Assembly: GCA_946408995.1 (NCBI GenBank)
Contig: CAMJUL010000021.1
Location: 1 to 52,369, forward strand
DNA from: an uncultured Clostridia bacterium
Lineage (GTDB): Bacteria; Bacillota; Clostridia; Christensenellales; Aristaeellaceae
Length of the DNA stretch: 52,369 bases
Direction: 5' to 3'
The translations under genes and the position numbers were made by a program. Below, one piece after another: positions 39,237 to 48,943 of this stretch. The notes below the pieces were generated by a model that saw only the letters and a program-made list of their open reading frames with translations, searched no databases and was not told the DNA's origin. Within the stretch, counting starts at the first letter, position 1, and each line of letters starts with the position of its first letter.

Positions 39237-40433
39237 TTACTCCGGGATCCGGGTGACCATCAGGCCCAGCAGGGTGAATTTGCCGTCCAGGGGTTCGACG
39301 GTGACCAGGTGCTTACCGTTCTCCTTTTGGGCAAAAACCTCCTGGGCCGTGATGGCGTTGCCCCAGCCGCCGGTGAAATCGGCGTCGAGCACCGCCGCCT
39401 CCTGCCCGTCCACCAGGATGCGGGCGCGCCCGCTTTTGCCGTCCACGGTTTTCAGGTACAGGATCCCCAAACGGGCGCAGTCGGTCTCAAAGGTGATCCC
39501 CTCCCCGGCCTTCAGGGCGGTCCAGCCCTTTTTGTAGAATTCGCCGGAGGTGCCTTCGTTAAAGCAGCCCCTGCTAAGCACGGTGGCGCTGGTATAGTCC
39601 TCGATATGGCAGGCGGGATAGCGATCCTCAGTCACAGGGGGGAGGTCGAAGGGCGCGGGTTCCTCCAGGGAGGAAGCGCGGGCAAGGACGCCGGAAAGAT
39701 ACCGCGTCAGCAGGGAGGCGACCACCTGGTGCCCCAGCGCGGAGGGATGGACCTGGTCCCCGCTCAGCTCCGCGGCGGTATGGACCTTTTCGCGGATCAT
39801 GGCCTGGAACACGTCCGAAGCGGATACGGAGGGCAGGCGGTAGGCCTTCCCGATGGTCTGATGGACCGCCTGGGCGGTGGCACCGTTGGTCTGGCCCATG
39901 AAGAGCAGCAGGACTGCGGGGGAGGAGGGCGCCTTCAGGATGGTACGGACCAGGCTGTCGTAGGCGTACCGGGTGACGGCGTTCCTTCCGTCGTCGTTGA
40001 CGGAGAACTCCACCAGCACCAGATCCGGGTTCCTCCGGAGGACGTCCGCTGCCACCCGGTGGACCCCCAGATAGGAGTCCGTTCCGCCGATGCCGGCGTT
40101 GACAAAGGTAAAGGAGGCCTTCGGGAAGGTTTCCTGCCACCAGGAGAAGAACAGCCTGGCGTAGGGGGAGCGGTCGGGGTACGGATCGTCGGAAGCGCCG
40201 ACGGAAACGGTTCCCATGGTGATGGACCCGCCGATCAGGGCAATGGTGAGATCCTCACCGTTTTCGGCCCTGCGCAGGACCGAGGCCAGGGCGCGGTCAT
40301 CCATGTCATATCCGGGGACGGAGACCTCGTACAGGTCCTCGGGCACCGGGGAAGGGAGCGCATCGGCCCTGGCACGGCCAAGGCAGTGAAACAAAAGCGC
40401 GGCTGCGGATGCGAAAAGCAACAGGGATTTCAT
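39237..40433 (-). CDS. Exported SGNH/GDSL-type hydrolase
   Basis: A 398-residue secreted hydrolase: signal peptide 1-23 (cleavage near ARADA), SGNH catalytic blocks in order: block I IGGSIT with S70, block II NAGIGG (112-117), block III VEFSVNDDG (N146), block V SGDQVHPSALGH (D226, H229). A C-terminal beta-sandwich-like domain (about 275-398: KAGEGITFETDCARLGILYL onward) resembles carbohydrate-binding or jelly-roll modules. Such enzymes de-acetylate or de-acylate polysaccharides. It overlaps the upstream cyclo-ligase gene by ATGA and has AGGAGG before the ATG. Substrate unknown. Confidence 0.82.
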   Translation of the reverse strand: MKSLLLFASAAALLFHCLGRARADALPSPVPEDLYEVSVPGYDMDDRALASVLRRAENGEDLTIALIGGSITMGTVSVGASDDPYPDRSPYARLFFSWWQETFPKASFTFVNAGIGGTDSYLGVHRVAADVLRRNPDLVLVEFSVNDDGRNAVTRYAYDSLVRTILKAPSSPAVLLLFMGQTNGATAQAVHQTIGKAYRLPSVSASDVFQAMIREKVHTAAELSGDQVHPSALGHQVVASLLTRYLSGVLARASSLEEPAPFDLPPVTEDRYPACHIEDYTSATVLSRGCFNEGTSGEFYKKGWTALKAGEGITFETDCARLGILYLKTVDGKSGRARILVDGQEAAVLDADFTGGWGNAITAQEVFAQKENGKHLVTVEPLDGKFTLLGLMVTRIPE

Positions 40434-41047
40434 CGGACAGGCCCTCCTTTAGGATGGAAAAGTGGTTCTTTGATCTCTTCGTCGGTGATAAGACGGTCCG
40501 CGCGCATGTCAAAGGGTTCGCGCGGAACGCGGGGCAAAAGAAACAGGCTGGGGCACACGAGCAGGGATCGACCCGGATATCCATCCAGATACCGGTCGTA
40601 ATACCCGCCGCCCTTTCCCAGGCGGAAGGCGTTCCGGTCGGCCCCCAGGCAGGGCAGGACGGCAAGGTCCGTCCGCTCCCTGGGCAGGACAGGCGCGTCC
40701 CTCCCCGGCTCCGGCAGGCCGAAGAAGCCGGGTCTCAGGTCCCCAAGGCCGGTGATGATCCGGGCGGACATGCACCCTCCTGCGGCGCAAAGGGGAACGG
40801 CCAGGGTCTTTCCGTCCCGGAGCACCCGCTCAAGGAACGGCCGGGTGTCGATCTCCCCCGCCGCGCCCACAAAGCAGAAGACCGTTTCCGCTTCGGCGTA
40901 AAAGCGATCCTCCCAAAGACGGCGGCAAAGGAGGCCGCTCAGGCGGCGCCATTCCTCCGGGGAGACGGTTTTCAGGCGCTCGCGCAGCAGGGCGCGGAGG
41001 CGCTTCTTTTCCTCCCGGACAGGGGAAAAGGGATCGTTTCCGGGCAC
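40430..41047 (-). CDS. 5-formyltetrahydrofolate cyclo-ligase
   Basis: A 205-residue ATP-dependent enzyme that converts 5-formyl-THF to 5,10-methenyl-THF. The signature LGKGGGYYDRYL is present near the C-terminus together with the N-terminal basic ATP-site pattern EEKKRLRALLRERL. The GTG at 41047 is chosen because AAAGGAGG lies seven bases upstream and a promoter -10 element is centred at 41090; the upstream ATG at 41089 overlaps that element. The neighbouring divergent folT gene under a folate riboswitch makes this a small folate locus. It is the first gene of a three-gene operon with two hydrolases, a puzzling combination. Confidence 0.88.
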   Translation of the reverse strand: MPGNDPFSPVREEKKRLRALLRERLKTVSPEEWRRLSGLLCRRLWEDRFYAEAETVFCFVGAAGEIDTRPFLERVLRDGKTLAVPLCAAGGCMSARIITGLGDLRPGFFGLPEPGRDAPVLPRERTDLAVLPCLGADRNAFRLGKGGGYYDRYLDGYPGRSLLVCPSLFLLPRVPREPFDMRADRLITDEEIKEPLFHPKGGPVR

Positions 41048-41087
41048 GGGGGACCCTCCTTTGGCGTGTTTTGCGGTCGTGTGTACC

Positions 41088-41116
41088 ATTGTCCACCCCT
41101 TTGCCCGGAATGTCAA
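41088..41116 (-). promoter_or_regulatory. Promoter of the cyclo-ligase operon
   Basis: TTGACA and GACAAT with a 17-base spacer on the minus strand, about 40 bases upstream of the GTG start. Confidence 0.7.
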
Positions 41117-41175
41117 CCGCAAATTCGGGAACGTGAAACGGGCAGGGTTCGGCGTGCCCGGCAAGGCGGGGAGAG

Positions 41176-41204
41176 TTGACAAGCGGGGAGAACCCTGCTA
41201 TATA
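41176..41204 (+). promoter_or_regulatory. Promoter of the THF riboswitch-folT unit
   Basis: TTGACA and TATATA with a 17-base spacer; the transcript would begin just at the P1 stem of the riboswitch. Confidence 0.85.
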
Positions 41205-41210
41205 TGTTGT

Positions 41211-41306
41211 CAAAGAGTAGGGAGACGGGCGTTAAGTGCCTCGCGGACGGGGAGTTTGCCGCGGGGACGAAGGGAAACCGCGGTCCGCCTTCCGCATCCC
41301 GCTTTG
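41211..41306 (+). promoter_or_regulatory. Tetrahydrofolate (THF) riboswitch
   Basis: P1 is CAAAG (41211-41215) paired with CTTTG (41302-41306). Inside lie GAGTAG, the conserved GCGTTAAGTG, and near the 3' side CCGCATCCCG, in the order of the folT-type THF aptamer. The variable arm is GC-rich. Downstream, CCTTCC within the aptamer can pair with GGAAGG of the folT ribosome binding site, and T8 follows the latter, so either translation or termination could be switched. Gene context (folT) agrees with the assignment. Confidence 0.88.
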
Positions 41307-41357
41307 CGCTCCGGTCCCTGCCGGCATTCGCAAATGACGGGGAAGGAGGTTTTTTTT

Positions 41358-41957
41358 ATGAAGAACAGGGTCTACCGCATCACGATCTGCGCCATGTGCG
41401 CGGCGCTGTACTTTGTCCTGGCCTGCTTTGTGTCCATCAAGGCGGGCAACCTTCGGATCACCTTTGCGAGCCTTCCCACCCTGGTCTGCGCCGCGCTGTA
41501 CGGGCCCGGGTACGCGGCCGTGTCCGCGGGACTGGGGGAATTCCTGAATCAGATGCTTTCCTACGGACTGATGCCCACCACGGCCCTCTGGCTGATCCCG
41601 CCCGTCGTACGTGGCGTGATCATGGGGCTGTGGTGCCGGCGGCTGGGCCGCGGCGGGGTCGGACGGGACCATGTGGTCCACAGCACGCGGGCCTATGAAA
41701 AGCGCAGGGCCAGGGGCGGGATGCCGGAGGACCATCCCACGGGGTTCCTGGTCTATATGGTGGTGACCGCCGTGTTCATCACCCTTCTCAATACGGCGAC
41801 CATGTACCTGGACGCCCTGATCGTGGGGTATTCCGCGGCGTATGTGTTCGCGGACTTTTTCCCGCGCCTCCTTTCGGGCATCGTGACGGCGGTGATCCTG
41901 GGCCTGGTGGCGCCGCCGGTGCTCAGGGCGCTGCGCGGGGCCCTTCGGGGGCGCTGA
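41358..41957 (+). CDS. folT: Folate ECF transporter S component
   Basis: A 199-residue membrane protein with six hydrophobic segments, the substrate-binding subunit of an ECF vitamin transporter. The start MKNRVYRITICAMCAALYFV, then LRITFASLPTLVCAALYGPG and GLGEFLNQMLSYG, matches the folate-family S components. The charged loop in the middle (residues about 100-130) is longer than usual. GGAAGGAGG precedes the ATG at 41358; a spurious upstream extension overlaps the riboswitch. A THF riboswitch precedes it, supporting the folate substrate. It probably uses an EcfAAT module encoded elsewhere. Confidence 0.9.
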   Translation: MKNRVYRITICAMCAALYFVLACFVSIKAGNLRITFASLPTLVCAALYGPGYAAVSAGLGEFLNQMLSYGLMPTTALWLIPPVVRGVIMGLWCRRLGRGGVGRDHVVHSTRAYEKRRARGGMPEDHPTGFLVYMVVTAVFITLLNTATMYLDALIVGYSAAYVFADFFPRLLSGIVTAVILGLVAPPVLRALRGALRGR

Positions 41958-42006
41958 CGCCCCGGCGGGAAAACGACAAGGCAAAAGATAAAGAAGGAAC
42001 GGAAAC

Positions 42007-44166
<2,160 letters not shown>

Positions 44167-44172
44167 GGCCCC

Positions 44173-44913
44173 TCATACATACCGGTCGACTGTCAGATAC
44201 AGCCGGCCTTTTTTGCTGGTGCCGCTCTGTCCCCTCAGGACAAATTTGCCATAGCCCCGCACGCTGAAGACGTCCCCCTCCTTCAGACGGGTCCCGGGGT
44301 CCGGGCAGATGCGCCCGTTGACAAAGACCTTTTCCCTGCGGAAAAGCTCCGATGCGCTGGACCTGCTCAGGCGGCACAATTCGGCTACCAGCACGTCCGC
44401 CCGCTCGCTGGCGGCCAGGACCGTCTCCCTTTTCATTTCCTGGGGCGGGAGCGTTTCGGCCCTGTCCAGCACCCGGCAGCGGACTGGGGTCTGACGCACC
44501 TGCGTCAGCTGCGTCAGGGCCCCGGCCATTTCCTGCCGGACAAAGAGGAGCCACCGGGCGCCGTCCCTGCGCTGGTCGCCCAGCACCTCCCGCTCGATGC
44601 CCAGGTTCATCAGGGCGCCCAGCACGTCCCGGTGGTCCATTTGCCCGGCGAACTTCTCGCTTTTCGGGGCGATCTCGACGCAGGCGATGGGCCAATCCTC
44701 CTCCCCGCCGCCAAAGCGCACCATGCGCCGCTCCGCGTCGGGAAACCCGCCGAAGCTCTCCATGTCCCTCAGCACGCCGCTGCGCGAAAGGTCCAGGGCC
44801 ACGGAAAGCTCCGGGGCGGACAGGAACCCCAGGTAAAAGCACATGCCCGTCCGCTCCGCCCGGTCGGAAAGCTCCCTCAGCCGTTTTTTCAAAAGTGCCT
44901 CTCCGCTGTCCAT
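44173..44913 (-). CDS. ylmH: YlmH family S4-domain RNA-binding protein
   Basis: A 246-residue protein related to YlmH of the Gram-positive division cluster. The central region DHRDVLGALMNLGIEREVLGD is diagnostic; the C-terminal S4 RNA-binding domain spans about 175-240 (RLSRSSASELFRREKVFVNG and FSVRGYGKFVLRGQSG). YlmH is implicated in rescue of stalled ribosomes in Bacillus. The ATG at 44913 follows AAAGGAG; the long in-frame extension upstream has no coding character. It lies 15 kb from the yggS/sepF/divIVA cluster where it is commonly found, and converges on tex with a six-base gap and no terminator. Confidence 0.88.
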   Translation of the reverse strand: MDSGEALLKKRLRELSDRAERTGMCFYLGFLSAPELSVALDLSRSGVLRDMESFGGFPDAERRMVRFGGGEEDWPIACVEIAPKSEKFAGQMDHRDVLGALMNLGIEREVLGDQRRDGARWLLFVRQEMAGALTQLTQVRQTPVRCRVLDRAETLPPQEMKRETVLAASERADVLVAELCRLSRSSASELFRREKVFVNGRICPDPGTRLKEGDVFSVRGYGKFVLRGQSGTSKKGRLYLTVDRYV

Positions 44914-45003
44914 GCCCGCTCCTTTCCCGCCCGCAGGGGCCGTCTGGAAAAAGAATTGGACAAAGGAAGGCGTTTTCCTTTTTTTCGGGGAAAGGAGGAC
45001 TTG

Positions 45004-45033
45004 TTGACACGAAAACCTTCGAAAGACTATAAT
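45004..45033 (+). promoter_or_regulatory. Promoter of the AI-2E-type permease gene
   Basis: TTGACA and TATAAT with an 18-base spacer, 49 bases before the start codon. Confidence 0.8.
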
Positions 45034-45082
45034 GAGAAAGACTTCCGGGGCAGGGGGTCCCCGCCCGGAGGGGAGGCTTCGC

Positions 45083-46264
45083 ATGAATCTGAAACATCCG
45101 GAAGACAACCGAAAACTGTGGGCCGTGGCGGGCCTTGCGGTCATCGTCCTGTGCATCCTGAACCTGAAAAACGTCCCGGGCGCCTATGTGACCGCCTTTT
45201 TCGGGGCGCTCAGGCCCATTCTGACGGCGCTGGTGATGGCCCTGGCCCTGAACGCCCCTCTGCAGCTCCTGCGGCAGGGGCTGGAGCGGCTGGACCGGAA
45301 GGGGATCCTGTCCGAAGGGGTCCGGGAGGGCATCGCCATTGCCGTGGTCCTGCTGGTGGTGGTGGCCTTCCTGTATACGGCGGTCACCGTCATCGTGCCC
45401 CAGGTCATCCGGATGCTGGAACGACTTGCCAATTATCTGCTCAACGGCGATGACGGATTGCAGGAGCAGGTCCGCAAGATTCTGCGCATTTCCCCGGAAA
45501 CCTGGAAGTCCACGGTGCAAAGCTGGGTCAACCAGCTCAGCAGCACGGCGGCGGGATACCTGCAGCAGGGGGTCAGCAGCCTGATCTCGATCACCACCGG
45601 CGCGGTGAACCTGATGCTTTCCCTGACGATGGCCTTCTACATGATCGCCGCCAGAAAGACCCTGAAAAGACAGTTTTACCGGCTGACGGACGCCCTGCTG
45701 CCGGAGCCGCGGGCGGCCCTGGTCCGGAGGACCTTTGAACTGGCGGGCAGCACCCTGTCCAGATGGATCGGCCGGCAGATGCTGGAGGGCATGATCTTTT
45801 CCGCCGCGCTGGCGACGGTCATGCTGATTTTGAACCTGCCCTACATCGTTCCGGTGGCTTTTGTGACGCTGTGCCTGTATATGATCCCGTATATCGGGTC
45901 CTGGACGTCCTTTGCCATGGGGTTTGTGCTGATGCTGAGCGTGAACCTTCATACCGCCATCGTTTTCGGCATCGCGCTGATCGTGCTGCAGACCCTGGAC
46001 GGGAACATCCTCAACCCGCATCTGGTGGGGACCAGCGTGGGGCTTCCGCCCTGGCTGTCCCTGAGCGCGGTGTGTTTTTTCGGCGCACTGTTCGGCATCG
46101 GGGGCATGTTCCTGGGGGTGCCGGTCTGCGCGGTGCTGTACGCGCTGCTGAAGGAATTTATCGTATCCCGCGAAAAGAAAAAGGCCGCCCTGAGGGCGGA
46201 GTCGGGCCGGGAGGCTCCGGAAAAAGAAAAGGAAGGAGAGATCAGCCATGGGGAACAGGAATAA
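45083..46264 (+). CDS. AI-2E transporter family permease
   Basis: A 393-residue membrane protein with seven to eight hydrophobic segments and the family pattern: long helical loop after the third helix (residues 115-190), conserved YMIPYIGSWTSFAMGFVLML and PHLVGTSVGLPPWLSLSAVC near the C-terminus. The family (TqsA/YdiK/YtvI) includes autoinducer-2 exporters, sodium/proton antiporters and mechanosensitive-like members, so AI-2 transport is not certain. The C-terminus is a charged tail (KKKAALRAESGREAPEKEKEG). GGGGAGG precedes the ATG. It overlaps the PAP2 gene by 17 bases. Confidence 0.82.
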   Translation: MNLKHPEDNRKLWAVAGLAVIVLCILNLKNVPGAYVTAFFGALRPILTALVMALALNAPLQLLRQGLERLDRKGILSEGVREGIAIAVVLLVVVAFLYTAVTVIVPQVIRMLERLANYLLNGDDGLQEQVRKILRISPETWKSTVQSWVNQLSSTAAGYLQQGVSSLISITTGAVNLMLSLTMAFYMIAARKTLKRQFYRLTDALLPEPRAALVRRTFELAGSTLSRWIGRQMLEGMIFSAALATVMLILNLPYIVPVAFVTLCLYMIPYIGSWTSFAMGFVLMLSVNLHTAIVFGIALIVLQTLDGNILNPHLVGTSVGLPPWLSLSAVCFFGALFGIGGMFLGVPVCAVLYALLKEFIVSREKKKAALRAESGREAPEKEKEGEISHGEQE

Positions 46265-46961
46265 CGCGTATCTGCGCAGGGGCTATCTGACCGCGGCGGC
46301 GGTGCTGGCGGTCTTTGTGCTTTTTACCTTGCTGGCGGTCACCGTGGACATGGCGGCCGTGCCGGCCAAGGTGGTGACCGCGGACGGATGGGGGAGAAGC
46401 GATACGGAGACCGTCCGGGTGGGATTTTCCTCCCTGAACGTGCCCGTTTCGGACAGCCTGGGCTTTTCGGATCTCTGGTTCAGCCTTTCCAAATACCTGG
46501 GATATCTTTGCATCCTCCTTGGGGCGGCCTGCGCCTGCGTCTTTGCCGTACAGCTCGTCAGGACCCGTTCGATCCGGAAGGTGGACCACGACGCCAAGTC
46601 CGTGGTGTTCCTGATTGCGTTGTTCGTGGTGTTTTATCTGCTGTTTGAGCTTTTGCACGTCAACAACCGTCCCGTCATCGTCGATCCGGCCGAATGGCCG
46701 GAGGCCAGCTACCCCTCCACCCATACCCTGATGGGCGTGATGCTGGCGGGCGGGACGGGAATGTTCCTGCAAAAGAGGCTCGGCGCGGGCAGGGGGACCG
46801 CTGCGGCCTGGGCCGCCGGGGTCCTGGGCGCCCTGACGGTGGTCACAAGACTGCTGTCCGGGGTCCACTGGCTGACGGATATCCTGGGAGGCCTGCTCCT
46901 GGGGGCCGCCTCGCTGCTGCTCTTTCGGACCCTTCTGAAGGCCGGACAGGTGAACGGTTAA
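46248..46961 (+). CDS. PAP2 family membrane phosphatase
   Basis: A 237-residue membrane phosphatase with six hydrophobic segments. Motifs: NNRPVI for the C1 region, SYPSTHTLMG for C2 (PSTH instead of PSGH), and TRLLSGVHWLTDILGG for C3, with the catalytic histidines in C2 and C3. Such enzymes dephosphorylate undecaprenyl pyrophosphate, phosphatidic acid or phosphatidylglycerophosphate at the membrane. The N-terminus has one helix followed by a 55-residue outer loop. It is coupled to the AI-2E-type permease by overlap, and a strong hairpin follows. The lipid substrate cannot be assigned. Confidence 0.85.
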   Translation: MGNRNNAYLRRGYLTAAAVLAVFVLFTLLAVTVDMAAVPAKVVTADGWGRSDTETVRVGFSSLNVPVSDSLGFSDLWFSLSKYLGYLCILLGAACACVFAVQLVRTRSIRKVDHDAKSVVFLIALFVVFYLLFELLHVNNRPVIVDPAEWPEASYPSTHTLMGVMLAGGTGMFLQKRLGAGRGTAAAWAAGVLGALTVVTRLLSGVHWLTDILGGLLLGAASLLLFRTLLKAGQVNG

Positions 46962-46982
46962 AGGCCTTTCCCGCACAGATGC

Positions 46983-47026
46983 AAAGGACCGCGGCTCTCC
47001 CGTAAAGGAGGGCCGCGGTCCTTTTA
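46983..47026. terminator. Terminator between PAP2 gene and the propeller gene
   Basis: AAAGGACCGCGGC and GCCGCGGTCCTTT form a strong stem ending in TTTT on the plus strand. Confidence 0.8.
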
Positions 47027-47041
47027 AAAAAGCGGATCCCC

Positions 47042-47082
47042 GGCGCAAAACAAGGCTTCCGGGACCTGCCTTGTTTTGCGCC
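47042..47082 (-). terminator. Second hairpin, 3' of the propeller gene
   Basis: GGCGCAAAACAAGGC and GCCTTGTTTTGCGCC make a perfect 15-base-pair stem two bases after the minus-strand stop. It lacks an immediate U-run, though UUUUUU lies 15 bases further on, so it may act as a terminator or an mRNA 3'-end protector. Confidence 0.6.
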
Positions 47083-47084
47083 TG

Positions 47085-48704
47085 TCACCGGATCTCAAAG
47101 CAGTACATCTTCGCGTTTTTGTCGCAGGTGCCGATCAGCACACGGTTCCGGTAGACCGCGGGGGAGGCCTCAATGCGGCCGTCGACCTTCGTCTGGCCCA
47201 GCAAATGGCCGGTCAGGCCGTCCACCAGGTACAGGTTCCCGCGGGAATCCGCCTGAAAGATCACCCCGTCCCCGAATTCGGAATAGACGGCCACGGGGCT
47301 GGATACGGACTCCTGGATGGCCAGGGACCAGACCTCGTGCCCGTCCGCCTTGGCAAGGCACATCAGCTTCGCGCCGCCCCCCTGGACCTGGTTGACGGTG
47401 AAATAGACGTAGTCCTTCAGGCCCTTCTGCCCGATGACAGGGCTGGCTTTGCAGCCCGCCACGTCCTCGGAGGTGTTTTTGACACAGTCGATTTCGTTTG
47501 TCCAGATCTCCTCGCCGGTCAGGGCGTTGAGCCGGTGAATGGTGACCGGATTTTTCTTGCTCAGCCGGGAATAGGAGGTGTTGCCGGTGTACAGGTCCAA
47601 TCCCTCCTCCGTCAGGTCCAGGGCCATGGCGGCATCGGTATTGTCCCCGTTGTCATAGGCCCATACGGTTTTCATCAGGGAGGTGTCCACGCACCGGACG
47701 ATGCCCCAGGCGTCGGCAAGGAACACATACCTGCCATACATGGAAGGGGCGCCCTCGATGGAGGTTTTGTTTTCCCTTTCCTCCCGGGCCAGGGCGTTCA
47801 TGTAGACGACCTCCGGGCTGACGCTAACGGCGGATCCGCTTCCGTCCAGGGTTAGGGCGCTGTTGAGGCTGATGGTGTACAGAAGGCCGTTTTCCCCGGC
47901 CACCACCAGGGCGTCGGACCCGGCGGCGGGGAGGAACAGGGAGGAGGAATCAAAGGCGCCGTTGGGGGAGTACTGGACCTGTTCGGCGCTTTTGCGCCCG
48001 TTGAGGAAATACAGGGGCTGCATGGTGATCAGGTCATAAAGGTGATAGCCGATGTCCCCGGTCCCGGAGGGCATTTTGGAAACGGCCTGTCCGAAGGCCA
48101 TCAGGGGCCAGCCCCGGGGATCCACCGATACGGAGCCCTTCAGGGGGTAGCCGGCCCAAACGCACTCCCGGGTCGGGGCGCCGCTTTCCAGGTCCAGAAA
48201 ATAGATTTTGCCGTCCTGGGCGGAAAAAAGGACCTCCACCAGGGCTTTTTTGTTTTTGAATTCCGCATCCAGCGGCATGATCTCCCGGATTTCCGCGGCC
48301 CATTTGACCACCGCGGGCTGATTGTTCCAGCCGACGCCGTACAGCATGCCATTTTCGGCGGTGCGCAGGCCGGAAAGGGGGACTTCCCAGAGGGGCGTCA
48401 GGGTCCCCTCCGCGACTTCGCAGGTGCCAAAGGCGGCGTTCTGCCTCAGGGCGTCCCCCCGGAAGGTATACAGGCCCGAATCCGGGATCAGGGCATAGGG
48501 GGTGGAGGCGCTCAGGTCCCCCTCCCGCCGGTAGTCGGTCAAAAGCGTGCCGCCGGTATAGACCGCTTCCTTCAGCCCCAGGGTCTCCGGGGCGGACACG
48601 GCCGCGCCCGTGACGGTCAGCGGGGGCGCCTCCTCCTCCGCCGGCGCGGGGACAGGGGCGGCAAGCAGGAAAAGGGCAGTCAGGGCGGATAAAGCCTTTC
48701 TCAT
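47085..48704 (-). CDS. Exported PQQ/WD-like beta-propeller protein
   Basis: A 539-residue protein with a signal peptide (residues 1-22, cleavage near APAPAEE). The rest is beta-strand repeats of the quinoprotein type: LWEVPLSGLRTAENGMLYGV, IYFLDLESGAP, AWGIVRCVDTSLMKTVWAYD, HRLNALTGEEIWTNE, DGHEVWSLAIQ, GNLYLVDGLTGHLLGQTKVD and the ending KMYCFEI; the AxDxxTGxxxW style is visible several times. No catalytic residues or lipobox are evident. It could be an extracytoplasmic scaffold like BamB or a sugar-binding propeller. The ATG at 48704 follows CGGAGGA. Monocistronic with its own promoter; divergent from ilvE. Confidence 0.75.
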   Translation of the reverse strand: MRKALSALTALFLLAAPVPAPAEEEAPPLTVTGAAVSAPETLGLKEAVYTGGTLLTDYRREGDLSASTPYALIPDSGLYTFRGDALRQNAAFGTCEVAEGTLTPLWEVPLSGLRTAENGMLYGVGWNNQPAVVKWAAEIREIMPLDAEFKNKKALVEVLFSAQDGKIYFLDLESGAPTRECVWAGYPLKGSVSVDPRGWPLMAFGQAVSKMPSGTGDIGYHLYDLITMQPLYFLNGRKSAEQVQYSPNGAFDSSSLFLPAAGSDALVVAGENGLLYTISLNSALTLDGSGSAVSVSPEVVYMNALAREERENKTSIEGAPSMYGRYVFLADAWGIVRCVDTSLMKTVWAYDNGDNTDAAMALDLTEEGLDLYTGNTSYSRLSKKNPVTIHRLNALTGEEIWTNEIDCVKNTSEDVAGCKASPVIGQKGLKDYVYFTVNQVQGGGAKLMCLAKADGHEVWSLAIQESVSSPVAVYSEFGDGVIFQADSRGNLYLVDGLTGHLLGQTKVDGRIEASPAVYRNRVLIGTCDKNAKMYCFEIR

Positions 48705-48752
48705 CGGTTCCTCCGGTTTTTCCGGGCCTGGGAGGCACGGAAGGATGGCCCC

Positions 48753-48781
48753 ATTATAGCAAAACCGGGCGGAAATGCCAA
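48753..48781 (-). promoter_or_regulatory. Promoter of the propeller gene
   Basis: TTGGCA and TATAAT with a 17-base spacer on the minus strand, 49 bases upstream of the start. Confidence 0.75.
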
Positions 48782-48835
48782 CTGTTCCCGCCGGGGACGG
48801 AACAGAAGAAGAACAAAAACCGTCCAAACAGGGCA

Positions 48836-48864
48836 TTGAAGATTGCTCCCCCGGCGGGTATAAT
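48836..48864 (+). promoter_or_regulatory. Promoter of ilvE
   Basis: TTGAAG and TATAAT with a 17-base spacer, 79 bases before the start codon. No T-box or leucine/valine/isoleucine leader is visible in the short leader. Confidence 0.7.
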
Positions 48865-48943
48865 ATACAGGATACCGTCAAAGGACGCCTGGGGGAACTT
48901 CCACCGGACGCCGCGGCGCGAAACCGGAAGGAGAAGAGCGATT

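Noticed and set aside
48865-48943. T-box or amino-acid leader upstream of ilvE
   Set aside because: The leader is under 80 bases, with no T-box sequence, specifier stem or leader peptide.
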